Of a DNA stretch of 64,000 nt, positions 9,379 to 17,038 are shown piece after piece (within the stretch, counting starts at the first letter, position 1; each line of letters opens with the position of its first letter). Position numbers and translations under genes: made by a program. Origin of the DNA: Nitrosopumilales archaeon (GTDB lineage: Archaea; Thermoproteota; Nitrososphaeria; Nitrososphaerales; Nitrosopumilaceae); NCBI GenBank assembly GCA_900299125.1, contig OMIR01000044.1, positions 1 through 64,000 of the forward strand, read 5' to 3'. A model generated the notes under the pieces. That model searched no databases, was not told the origin of the DNA, and saw only the letters and a list, made by a program, of their open reading frames with translations.

Positions 9379-9846
9379 TTGAGCTCAGCCATTGTTAACT
9401 TTAAATATATTGCAAGAGAAATTCGCATATTGCTACTTCCTGCAGAGATTGAATCAAAAACACTAATTCCAGCATTACGCGCTATTTTGGCTAAAAAATT
9501 AGCTGAAGAACATAAAATTCGTGAAGACGAAATATCAAAAATGCTGGGTGTAACTCAGGCTGCAATTAGTAACTACATTCGTGGAACACGTGGTGATCCT
9601 AAATTAATTGAAAAACTTGTTTCAGATAAACAAGTATCTGAGATGATTTCAGAATTATGTGAGAGATTGTCTTCAGATATGGCGTATACTCCATCAAGCT
9701 TGGCTAAATTCATCAGTCTTTGTAATTATATCAAGTCTAGTCTTCTGATTTGTGAAATTCATCACAAATTAGAATCTGATATTGATGAAGCAATATGCAA
9801 AGAATGTGAGAATATGCTTCTAAAAGGACCTGGCTCTGTTTACTAA
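9379..9846 (+). CDS. HTH transcriptional regulator (COG2522-like)
   Basis: A 155-residue DNA-binding protein. Residues about 22-75 form the XRE-type helix-turn-helix seen at the N-terminus of archaeal ThiN-type and COG2522 regulators: PAEIESKTLIPALRAILAK, then ISKMLGVTQAAISNYIRG. The C-terminal part carries CEIHH and CKEC, possibly a metal or cofactor site. It diverges from the AsnB-like gene and begins at TTG 9379. It overlaps the Alba gene by four bases at the stop. The ThiN effector domain is absent, so the ligand is unknown. Confidence 0.8.
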   Translation: MSSAIVNFKYIAREIRILLLPAEIESKTLIPALRAILAKKLAEEHKIREDEISKMLGVTQAAISNYIRGTRGDPKLIEKLVSDKQVSEMISELCERLSSDMAYTPSSLAKFISLCNYIKSSLLICEIHHKLESDIDEAICKECENMLLKGPGSVY

Positions 9847-10139
9847 TTTTTTAAAATAATAATTTCTATTGTAGAAATCATACGTTTACCGAATTCACTT
9901 TCTGAGTCTAATTTTATCTGTTCAAGTTTGCATGACCCGTGAAGCATTTTCTCAACAATGATGTTTGCAATAGCAACCGCACCTGGAATGTTCATTCCTT
10001 TTGCTTTGAGGACAGCTTTGCCATGTCTGTTAACTATGGTAAAAACATCTAATGCCGCAGGCATTATTGGCGCATCGCGTACAAAATAGACATATGGAGG
10101 ATTATTTGCGATCTGTTTTGTTTCTTCCATAGTGATCAT
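9843..10139 (-). CDS. albA: Alba-family chromatin protein
   Basis: A 98-residue DNA/RNA-binding protein of the Alba family, a main chromatin component in archaea lacking abundant histones. The family order is visible: YVYFVRDAPIMPAALDVFTIV (strand and helix 1), KAVLKAKGMNIPGAVAIANII (RNA/DNA-contact strand and helix 2), then a strand ending ISTIEIIILK. The usual acetylated Lys region of Sso10b at the N-terminus is replaced by other residues. Start at ATG 10139 or 10130. Confidence 0.87.
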   Translation of the reverse strand: MITMEETKQIANNPPYVYFVRDAPIMPAALDVFTIVNRHGKAVLKAKGMNIPGAVAIANIIVEKMLHGSCKLEQIKLDSESEFGKRMISTIEIIILKN

Positions 10140-10190
10140 TTAGTAGTCTCCAAAAATCTAATTCTATTAAGTTTTATCGACGATTTGTCC

Positions 10191-10730
10191 TTAGTTGAAG
10201 TAATCAATTGGAATATTTTGATAGTCGCCATTTGGTAATCTACGTTTTATGACAATCGGTATTGCAAAATCATCGAGTTCTTTTAATGCAATATCTAATG
10301 AAGTTCTGGCATCTGCTGGTATGCTAATGAATGGCGGTGCACCCTGTGAGAGTTGTAGTGCTCGAGCTCCAAGAATTCTGGCTTTTTCAAATCTTGTCAA
10401 GTTTGGAGGTCCGATTGCAATTTTTCCCTTACCATCTAGTGGAATTTCGATAATTTCGTGAACAGGGTCCATATCGATAATTTCACGAGTTTCCATTTCC
10501 TTGATTTTTTTATCATACTCGGCTCGCTGATCTTCTGTTAGCTCTTTATCATCAAATGTTTTCTTGAATGCATTTACTGCATCTTCCATTGAGGTATCTT
10601 CGGCCATTTCTTCGCCAACTGGTTTGGCAAATTCAGGCTCCTCAATTTCTTCAGTAGATTCAATCTCAACTTCTTCAGGATCAGACAAGTGAAAAAACTC
10701 TCTAATGCGGTTATATAATCCAAATCCCAA
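10191..10730 (-). CDS. rpoK: RNA polymerase subunit RpoK/Rpb6 with long acidic N-terminal extension
   Basis: Residues about 108-179 are the conserved Rpb6/RpoK (omega-like) core: LTRFEKARILGARALQLSQG, then LDIALKELDDFAIPIVIKRR with the final PNGDYQNIPI. This subunit clamps the C-terminus of the large subunit and promotes polymerase assembly. Most archaeal RpoK proteins are under about 100 residues; here the core is preceded by about 105 residues rich in Glu and Asp, resembling the acidic N-tail of eukaryotic Rpb6. The start is a TTG at 10730; a later internal start would shorten the tail but not the core. Confidence 0.88.
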   Translation of the reverse strand: MGFGLYNRIREFFHLSDPEEVEIESTEEIEEPEFAKPVGEEMAEDTSMEDAVNAFKKTFDDKELTEDQRAEYDKKIKEMETREIIDMDPVHEIIEIPLDGKGKIAIGPPNLTRFEKARILGARALQLSQGAPPFISIPADARTSLDIALKELDDFAIPIVIKRRLPNGDYQNIPIDYFN

Positions 10731-10739
10731 AATTCTCGT

Positions 10740-11126
10740 ATGAGTGTGGGATCAGTATCCACAGCAAAGATGATCTTGGAAATCAAAGGAAAATTTACTA
10801 TGGAATGCGAGCTCAAAAGGCATCTATCTCCAAAAACAGTTGGAATCATAATGAGATCAATTCCTTTAGATGGAAATGCTCACCTCATCGGCTCAAATAT
10901 TGTCTATTTTGAGTCAAAGGTCAATTCAGGAGTTGAGCGGCAAAAAAAAGAATTCAAAAAAGGTGACATTGCATTTACGCCGGCCGGCTCTAACATCTGC
11001 ATATTTGTTAATGACACCATTACATCTAAACCGATGACCCCTATTGGAAAAATTCTCAGCAATGTGGAGCAGTTAAAGGATGTAACCTCTGGAGATGTTA
11101 TTTCTCTATATCAGTTAACTGATTGA
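10740..11126 (+). CDS. Cyclophilin-like fold protein (TM1367/DUF369-like)
   Basis: A 128-residue beta-rich protein with the pattern of the small archaeal cyclophilin-like family: MECELKRHLSPKTVGIIMRSIPL, then FKKGDIAFTPAGSNICIFV and PIGKI near the end. Members share the cyclophilin barrel but usually lack the peptidyl-prolyl isomerase active site; their role is unknown. It diverges from rpoK with only nine bases between the starts, so a bidirectional promoter would have to sit inside coding sequence. The tail overlaps S25e by 16 bases. Confidence 0.7.
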   Translation: MSVGSVSTAKMILEIKGKFTMECELKRHLSPKTVGIIMRSIPLDGNAHLIGSNIVYFESKVNSGVERQKKEFKKGDIAFTPAGSNICIFVNDTITSKPMTPIGKILSNVEQLKDVTSGDVISLYQLTD

Positions 11127-11437
11127 TAAATCCAGTGTCCTGAGAATCCACCGGCTCTTTTCACTGTACCCTTATTGAGAAGAGAAATCAGACATGCATT
11201 TGCTGTAGAAATTTTTACTCCGGTTTGTTTAGCTAATTCTTGAATTGTTAGATAATTATTTGATTTGATGAGTTTAACTGCTTGCTCTTCATCTAAGATA
11301 ACAGAAATTTCTGCCTTCTTTTCAGATTTTTCACCCTTTTTGTCTTTTCTGTCTTTTTTTCCACCAGATTCTTTTGCCTTGGAATCATCCTGTGATTTTT
11401 CCATAGCGGCTGCACCTTTCTTTTTTGCTCCACCCAT
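11111..11437 (-). CDS. rps25e: Ribosomal protein S25e
   Basis: A 108-residue small-subunit ribosomal protein. It has the Lys-rich disordered N-terminus (residues 1-42) and the winged-helix core with YLTIQELAKQTGVKISTANACL followed by LLNKGTVKRAGGFSGHWIY, diagnostic of S25e. This protein occurs in Crenarchaeota, Thaumarchaeota and eukaryotes but not in most Euryarchaeota. Start is ATG at 11437. Confidence 0.92.
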   Translation of the reverse strand: MGGAKKKGAAAMEKSQDDSKAKESGGKKDRKDKKGEKSEKKAEISVILDEEQAVKLIKSNNYLTIQELAKQTGVKISTANACLISLLNKGTVKRAGGFSGHWIYQSVN

Positions 11438-11527
11438 ACTTCGATTGCGAAATCTTCCATTTATAAACGATTGAGGAATCTAAAGAAAAATTTCAAATGT
11501 TAAATAATATTGCAATGTCTAAATTTT

Positions 11528-11740
11528 ATGGGAATTGTATCCAAAGGCGCAAAGTGCGACGTTGAAGGTTGTTCAAATGATGGTGCACGTTCTCTAAACT
11601 CTTCCAAAGTAGAAAATGCTGGACTGAGAATCAAAACTTCTGGAAAAAAAGCTGTTCTTTGTAAAGACCACTACAAAGAATGGAAAAAAGAGAGCAAAGA
11701 TGATAGGGATTTGGAAAGAGCTAGATTTGATAGATTCTAA
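11528..11740 (+). CDS. Small Cys/His zinc-binding-type protein
   Basis: A 70-residue basic protein starting at ATG 11528. It contains CDVEGCSNDGARSLN near the N-terminus and VLCKDHYKEWKKE near the middle, which together form a CxxxxC...CxxH zinc site followed by a highly charged helix. I do not recognise a named family; the layout resembles small RNA- or DNA-binding zinc proteins common in this phylum. It converges on deoxyhypusine synthase with a four-base overlap. Confidence 0.7.
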   Translation: MGIVSKGAKCDVEGCSNDGARSLNSSKVENAGLRIKTSGKKAVLCKDHYKEWKKESKDDRDLERARFDRF

Positions 11741-12837
11741 TGCTTTCTTTTTATTTTAAATTGTTTTTTATTAATTCTGTCTAGATACGTTTTCTGTAGT
11801 TTGGAATAATATGTGTCAAGATTTTTGTAAATTCTTTTAGGTTTTCTTGGTTTTTGAGTTGCTAAAACATATGCCGCCATAATTGGAAATGCGATTGTAG
11901 AGTCAGTATACACGGTGACTGTTCCTTTATGGGCATCTTGGACTTTGCCCCAACTTTTACCCTCTTGAAGTGTGGCACCTGATAAACCGCCAGTATCGGG
12001 TCTTGCATCTGTAATCTGTATGATGTAGTCTTGACCTCCATCCTCACTACCAAGAATCTGGTCAAGCATGGGTCCGGTTTGCTGAGCTGTGTTTTTTGGA
12101 ACACCACCACCTAATTCTATGATGGCAGATTTTTTAGAACTATTGACAATTGCAGCCTGTTCTAAAATCTCTTTAACAAAATCAAGATTATACACTTTAT
12201 TTTGTAATCTATGCACTCCAAGATTCATTGCTAATGAAGAATCTTTCAGAGTTGATACGTATACTGGGACGTCATATTTGTGAGCAGTTACTAGGAAGCT
12301 TTTATCGGGATGTTTTGCATGCTTTGCAGAGATTTCACCCATGATATTACAGAATTCAGCGGTAGTGAATGGTTTATCGATTAATTTGTTTCTAAACATC
12401 TCCTGAACTACTTTGTCTTCAGCAGCAAGTGTTTCAATGAATTTAATATACACGTCTCTGATTCGAACGATTTCTTTTTCATACAAAACCATATCATCAA
12501 CTTCAAAATGACCCTGTTTTACTGGAAATCCTCTAGCAAAATGATCTTCGTGGTAAACGTTTGCACCCGTGGCAATTATCCAATCTACAAACCCTTTTTC
12601 AATTAATGTCTTGATAATTCCTCCAAAACCTACTGGAGTCATTGCTCCAGCAATGGTCAAACAAATCACTGCATCCTCTTCAATCATTTTTGCCCAAAGT
12701 TTTGCCGCATCTCCTAGTTGTCTTGCATTGTATCCCGTACTGGAAAAAATATCTACAAGATCCTCAATTGATGTCTTTGAATTAATTTTGATATGTGGTA
12801 TGTCTTTGCCGTGAAAATGATGGTGGCCATGTTCCAT
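11737..12837 (-). CDS. dys: Deoxyhypusine synthase
   Basis: Transfers the aminobutyl group of spermidine to a lysine of translation factor aIF5A, using NAD. The 366-residue protein from ATG 12837 shows AGAMTPVGFGGII, IATGANVYHED near the N-terminal third, the active-site Lys in ELGGGVPKN, and the NAD/spermidine region DARPDTGGLSGA with ESxSWGK-like EGKSWGK. The N-terminus is His-rich (MEHGHHHFHGKD). The frame is open much further upstream but that part is hydrophobic nonsense overlapping the divergent gene, so 12837 is chosen. Requires a polyamine, which fits the agmatinase-family gene 3 kb downstream. Confidence 0.93.
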   Translation of the reverse strand: MEHGHHHFHGKDIPHIKINSKTSIEDLVDIFSSTGYNARQLGDAAKLWAKMIEEDAVICLTIAGAMTPVGFGGIIKTLIEKGFVDWIIATGANVYHEDHFARGFPVKQGHFEVDDMVLYEKEIVRIRDVYIKFIETLAAEDKVVQEMFRNKLIDKPFTTAEFCNIMGEISAKHAKHPDKSFLVTAHKYDVPVYVSTLKDSSLAMNLGVHRLQNKVYNLDFVKEILEQAAIVNSSKKSAIIELGGGVPKNTAQQTGPMLDQILGSEDGGQDYIIQITDARPDTGGLSGATLQEGKSWGKVQDAHKGTVTVYTDSTIAFPIMAAYVLATQKPRKPKRIYKNLDTYYSKLQKTYLDRINKKQFKIKRKH

Positions 12838-12889
12838 AATTTCGTGCCTTTGACATACTATAATAATTAATACTATCATAAAAGATCCG

Positions 12890-13222
12890 TTGAAAATAAT
12901 CGAAATGATAAATCCTGATAGAATTAATCGTGAACCTGATAAAGTTGTAACATTAATTGAATCGGGAAATTTCAAAGAGCAAGGATTTACAATAAAAAAA
13001 ATCACACTGCGTCTTTTTGTTGAAAAAAAAGATGTGAAGTTGGGTGATTACTCTCTCATAACATCGCTTGTAGAAACAGATCAGGGTGAGGTCGAAATGA
13101 TTTATGATGAAGGTTATAGGGGCGAAAACGCCTTGGATAGTACGGTGAGTTTTCTGATGAATAATTTGGGTTTATCTAGCATAATTTTGCGATCTGTTAT
13201 TGCACTTCAATCAAAGAACTGA
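12890..13222 (+). CDS. Conserved hypothetical protein
   Basis: A 110-residue protein, not recognised. It alternates beta-like strands and charged loops (FTIKKITLRLFVEKKDVKLGDY, then EVEMIYDEGYRGENAL) and ends in a hydrophobic helix. TTG at 12890 or ATG at 12905 could be the start. It diverges from deoxyhypusine synthase and precedes thrS by 38 bases on the same strand, so it may share thrS transcription. Confidence 0.6.
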   Translation: MKIIEMINPDRINREPDKVVTLIESGNFKEQGFTIKKITLRLFVEKKDVKLGDYSLITSLVETDQGEVEMIYDEGYRGENALDSTVSFLMNNLGLSSIILRSVIALQSKN

Positions 13223-13260
13223 CATAACATTTAATTCAATAAATCCAAGTTTCTGAATTT

Positions 13261-15141
13261 GTGCGGATATTACAATTACACTGTGATAGCATAGAATACA
13301 ATCCAACTAAAAAAGAGATCAAGTCAGCTGAAGAGATTAATCCCGAGTTTAAAAGATTTGAAGAGGTAGTAGTAGTATTTGTTGCCATAGAAAATGGTGA
13401 CGACTCTGAAATTGCTCAGAATGCAATTACTGAAATTAAATCCAGTATGAGCAAGGTTGGCTGTAAACGATTATTGCTTTATCCATATGCACATCTATCA
13501 TCAAATCTAGCAGCACCTTCAACGGCTCTATCAATACTAAAACAGATGGAATCACTAGCTTCAGATTTGGAAGTATCACATGCACCGTTTGGCTGGACAA
13601 AATCTTACAATGTCAAAGTAAAGGGGCATCCACTTGCTGAGAGCTCCAAAGTGTTTTCTAAAGATATTCCAGTTCATATGCATGACCACGCTCATGATGA
13701 TGAAGGACAAGCATCTGAGGCTTTAAAGTCAGAATCTAAAATCAAATCATTTTGGTATATTCTTAGTACTGATGGAACAATGACTGAAGTTGAAAAATTT
13801 AATTTTGCTAAACATGAGAAATTAGAAATTTTGGCGAAATACGAAGCGGCTAAAAAAAGAGCTGTCGATGAACCCCCACCACACGTCAAACTAATGAAAA
13901 AAATGGCTATTGCTGATTATGAACCAGCTTCAGATTCTGGCAACATGAGGTTTTATCCAAATGGTAGGTTGATCAAATCTTTACTAGAAAGATTTGTCAC
14001 TGATCAGGTTAAAGAATACGGAGGATTAGAGGTTGAAACTCCAATAATGTATGATTCACATCATCCTAGTATGGAGAGCTACTTTAACAGATTTCCAGCG
14101 AGACAGTACAATATCAATACTGAAGGTAAACAATTGTTTCTGAGATTCGCTGCATGTTTTGGACAATTTTTAATGGCAAATGATTTTCAAATATCTTACA
14201 AGAATATGCCGATGAAACTCTATGAACTAACAAGATATAGTTTCAGACGTGAACAGTCTGGCGAACTAGTAGGTCTTCGAAGATTAAGGGCATTTACTAT
14301 GCCTGATTGTCATGCATTCTGCACAGATATTCCTCAGGCAATTGAAGAATTCAAAAAGCGTTTTGATCTATCTAGGCATGTTCTCAAAGAAGTTGGTATT
14401 GAAGACAGTGATTATGAAATGGCAATTAGGTTTACTGAAGAATTTTACAATGAGAACAAATCTTCAATTGAGGAATTAGTCAAAAAACTAGGCAAACCTG
14501 TTTTAGTTGAGATGTGGAAAGAAAAATTCTTTTATTTTGTTTTGAAATGGGAATTCAATTATGTGGATAATCTTGGTAAGGCATCTGCACTATCTACTGA
14601 TCAAATTGACGTAGAAAATGGCGCTCGATATGGTATTAGATACTTTGATGAATCAAACACTCCACACCATCCGATAATTCTGCACAATTCTCCTAGCGGT
14701 GCTATTGAGAGAGTAATCTATGCATTATTGGAAAAAGCTGCTCTTGACCAAAAAGAGGGAAGAAAGGCACAATTACCATTATGGCTTGCACCGACTCAGG
14801 TTAGAATTATTCCACTCAAAGACGAATTTCTAAATTACTGTGAAGAACTAGCGGACAAGTTGAGCAAGAATGAAATTCGTGTAGATATTGATGATAGAAA
14901 CGAAACACTTGGAAAAAGAATTCGTGAATCAGAAACAGAGTGGATTCAATACACTTTGGTAATTGGTGAAAAAGAGGTTGGCAAAACAACTCTTTCAATT
15001 AGAGATAGAAAGACTGGAAACGTAAGGGAATTATCATTGGCAGAATTTGTGAATGAAATTAAAGAGCAAACCAAGGATAAACCGTTTACCAAACTCAATC
15101 TTTCAAGAAATGTCTCAAAAAGACCACAAATCATGGTCTGA
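13261..15141 (+). CDS. thrS: Threonyl-tRNA synthetase (archaeal type)
   Basis: Charges tRNA-Thr. The 626-residue enzyme starts at GTG 13261 with the archaeal N-terminal editing domain (D-aminoacyl-tRNA deacylase-like fold, residues about 1-145, including KRLLLYPYAHLSS) that removes misacylated Ser. The class II core follows: motif 1 around VTDQVKEYGGLEVETPIM, motif 2 YSFRREQSGE with zinc-binding Cys and His nearby, and motif 3 GAIERVIYALLE, then the anticodon-binding domain LAPTQVRIIPL...ESETEWIQYTLVIG. Length is normal for the archaeal form. Confidence 0.96.
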   Translation: MRILQLHCDSIEYNPTKKEIKSAEEINPEFKRFEEVVVVFVAIENGDDSEIAQNAITEIKSSMSKVGCKRLLLYPYAHLSSNLAAPSTALSILKQMESLASDLEVSHAPFGWTKSYNVKVKGHPLAESSKVFSKDIPVHMHDHAHDDEGQASEALKSESKIKSFWYILSTDGTMTEVEKFNFAKHEKLEILAKYEAAKKRAVDEPPPHVKLMKKMAIADYEPASDSGNMRFYPNGRLIKSLLERFVTDQVKEYGGLEVETPIMYDSHHPSMESYFNRFPARQYNINTEGKQLFLRFAACFGQFLMANDFQISYKNMPMKLYELTRYSFRREQSGELVGLRRLRAFTMPDCHAFCTDIPQAIEEFKKRFDLSRHVLKEVGIEDSDYEMAIRFTEEFYNENKSSIEELVKKLGKPVLVEMWKEKFFYFVLKWEFNYVDNLGKASALSTDQIDVENGARYGIRYFDESNTPHHPIILHNSPSGAIERVIYALLEKAALDQKEGRKAQLPLWLAPTQVRIIPLKDEFLNYCEELADKLSKNEIRVDIDDRNETLGKRIRESETEWIQYTLVIGEKEVGKTTLSIRDRKTGNVRELSLAEFVNEIKEQTKDKPFTKLNLSRNVSKRPQIMV

Positions 15142-15231
15142 TCTATTTACGAATATTCATCTTTGGTAATTTTCTAAATAATATTTCTCATATAGCATAG
15201 TATATTTTCTAGTGATTTTTGTGGAATTACA

Positions 15232-16098
15232 ATGAGTTATCTTGATTTGTATCTGAACAAGGATCCACTAATTATTAGTCCTGGAGAAAGTAAGACGCCA
15301 GTAGCAACCGTCTACGGTATCCCGTTTGACTCAACTCATTCTTACAAACCCGGATGCAGATTTGGACCTGACGCAATTCGCAAGGCGTTTAACAATATAG
15401 AAATTTTTCACCCTGATTTAGGAGTGGATCTAGAAGGAATAGCAATTGAGGATTTGGGAAATGCTATGCATACTGCAAATGTAGAGGATATGTTGGATAT
15501 GGTTGGAAAACTCACATCAGAGCTCACAAAAAGAGATAAACTATTGATAATTTTGGGTGGTGAACACTCTCTAACCTATGGGACATACATGAATGTACCA
15601 AAAGAAACAGGATACATTGTTTTTGACGCACATTATGATTTGAGAGATGGATATGCTGGTGAAGAATATTCTCATGCATCATATCTTAGAAGAGTTGTGG
15701 AAAAAAAAGGGGCGGATAAAATTATTCATGTCGGTGCACGCTCATTTGTAAAAGAAGAACTGGCATTTCTTAAAGAAAATAAAATTCGAACAATTACTGA
15801 TAAAGATATCAGAGAAGGCAAAGGACCAAAAATGGTAAAAGATGTATTATCAACTTTTGATAAAACCTATGTTAGCGTTGATTTAGACGTCCTAGATCCT
15901 GCCTTTGCACCAGGTGTTGGTAACCCTGAAGCAGTTGGGATCACATCTAGAGAATTATTTGACATGATCTACTCTATGCAAGGTAATAAAATATCAGTAC
16001 TTGATGTAGTGGAGCTAAATCCTACTTATGATAATGGTGCAACTGCGTCTCTTGCAGCCAAACTAATGTCTACTATGATTGCCATGAATTTTAAATAG
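15232..16098 (+). CDS. speB: Agmatinase/arginase-family ureohydrolase
   Basis: Binuclear Mn enzyme cleaving a guanidino compound to urea and an amine; agmatinase would yield putrescine. The metal ligands are all present: His112 (GGEHSLTYG), Asp132, His134, Asp136 (FDAHYDLRDG), and Asp217/Asp219 (VDLDVLDPAFAPG). The 288-residue length fits SpeB. It could instead use guanidinobutyrate or another guanidine; specificity cannot be read from the sequence. A TATA-like AGTATATTTT lies about 30 bases before the ATG at 15232. Confidence 0.85.
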   Translation: MSYLDLYLNKDPLIISPGESKTPVATVYGIPFDSTHSYKPGCRFGPDAIRKAFNNIEIFHPDLGVDLEGIAIEDLGNAMHTANVEDMLDMVGKLTSELTKRDKLLIILGGEHSLTYGTYMNVPKETGYIVFDAHYDLRDGYAGEEYSHASYLRRVVEKKGADKIIHVGARSFVKEELAFLKENKIRTITDKDIREGKGPKMVKDVLSTFDKTYVSVDLDVLDPAFAPGVGNPEAVGITSRELFDMIYSMQGNKISVLDVVELNPTYDNGATASLAAKLMSTMIAMNFK

Positions 16099-16120
16099 AC
16101 TTGGAAATAATTTTCCGACA

Positions 16121-16714
16121 TTGCTAAATAATCTTAGAGAATCACTAAAACCTTCGTTAGAGAAACTTGGAGCTAAGTTTGGTTCAACTGGACTTTCTCC
16201 AAACTTTTGGACAGGATTAGGCCTTGCATTAGCATTTGTCTCAGCTATAATGTATGGTCTTAACGAAATTATTTCTCCGTATTTTTCTGCAGCAATATTT
16301 GGAGGAATATTCCTTTTGATTTCTGGATTCTTTGATATGATTGATGGTCAGGTTGCAAGATATACAAAAAAAGTCACAAGGAAAGGTGGTTTCTTAGACT
16401 CAATTTTTGACAAGATAGCAGAGGTTGCGATTTTTGCAGGATTGTTAGTTGGGGGATTTACAGAACCAATATGGGTTTTACTTGCAATCACATTGTCTTT
16501 GCTTGTGAGTTATACAAGATCAAGGGCAGAATCATTAGGAATTAAAATGCAGGGAATAGGTATTGGTGAGAGAGCCGAACGATTGTTAGTTATTGGAATA
16601 ATTGGAATGATTCCCGGATTGATGCCATATGCAGTTGGAATTGTTATTGTTATTGCTGGCGTCACATTTGTACAAAGAATAATTGTAACCTCCAAGAATA
16701 TTAAAGAAGACTAG
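16121..16714 (+). CDS. CDP-alcohol phosphatidyltransferase (archaeal phospholipid synthesis)
   Basis: Integral membrane enzyme joining CDP-archaeol to a polar head group. The full family signature is present: Asp72, Asp75-Gly76, Ala79-Arg80, Gly89, Asp93 and Asp97 with exact spacing. About six membrane spans follow. Family members include archaetidylinositol-phosphate, archaetidylglycerol-phosphate and archaetidylserine synthases; the RAESLGIKMQGIGIGERAER region resembles the inositol-phosphate type, but the head group is not certain. Start is TTG at 16121. It converges on S26e with a four-base overlap. Confidence 0.85.
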   Translation: MLNNLRESLKPSLEKLGAKFGSTGLSPNFWTGLGLALAFVSAIMYGLNEIISPYFSAAIFGGIFLLISGFFDMIDGQVARYTKKVTRKGGFLDSIFDKIAEVAIFAGLLVGGFTEPIWVLLAITLSLLVSYTRSRAESLGIKMQGIGIGERAERLLVIGIIGMIPGLMPYAVGIVIVIAGVTFVQRIIVTSKNIKED

Positions 16715-16998
16715 TATAATTTACCTGTCTGTCTTCTGCTGTCAGCAGATCTAATTTTCAAAATGCCAAAGTGAATAGCACATGAAACACAATACCACTT
16801 TAGAACTTTGGGCGATGCGATGTATGCTCCCTGTGCACGCAATTCTTTTGCAAGTGATGCCTCAACCAAATTCAGTCTTGATGTGACCTTCTTTGCCTTA
16901 TCTTTTGGTACCGTTGCTCCACAATTGGTGCATTGAATACGATCTGATGAACCCTTTCCACCTTTCCGTCTTCCCCTACTTGCACGTTTTAATGGCAT
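16711..16998 (-). CDS. rps26e: Ribosomal protein S26e
   Basis: A 95-residue small-subunit protein starting at ATG 16998 (MPLKRASRGRRKGG). The zinc pair CTNC near residue 23 and CVSC near residue 72 are the S26e signature, with the VPKDKAKKV loop between. The upstream in-frame TTG at 17007 adds only three residues. S26e occurs in Crenarchaeota, Thaumarchaeota and eukaryotes. Confidence 0.93.
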   Translation of the reverse strand: MPLKRASRGRRKGGKGSSDRIQCTNCGATVPKDKAKKVTSRLNLVEASLAKELRAQGAYIASPKVLKWYCVSCAIHFGILKIRSADSRRQTGKLY

Positions 16999-17038
16999 GT
17001 AAAGCAATCCAAAATGCCTCCTTATAATCCTGATGTGA

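Noticed and set aside
10574-10849. 91-codon minus-strand frame overlapping the rpoK start
   Set aside because: It is the rpoK region in another frame; RpoK has clear homology and the divergent gene covers the rest.
12838-13005. Long N-terminal extension of deoxyhypusine synthase
   Set aside because: The extra residues are not family-like and overlap the divergent gene at 12890; the His-rich start at 12837 fits.
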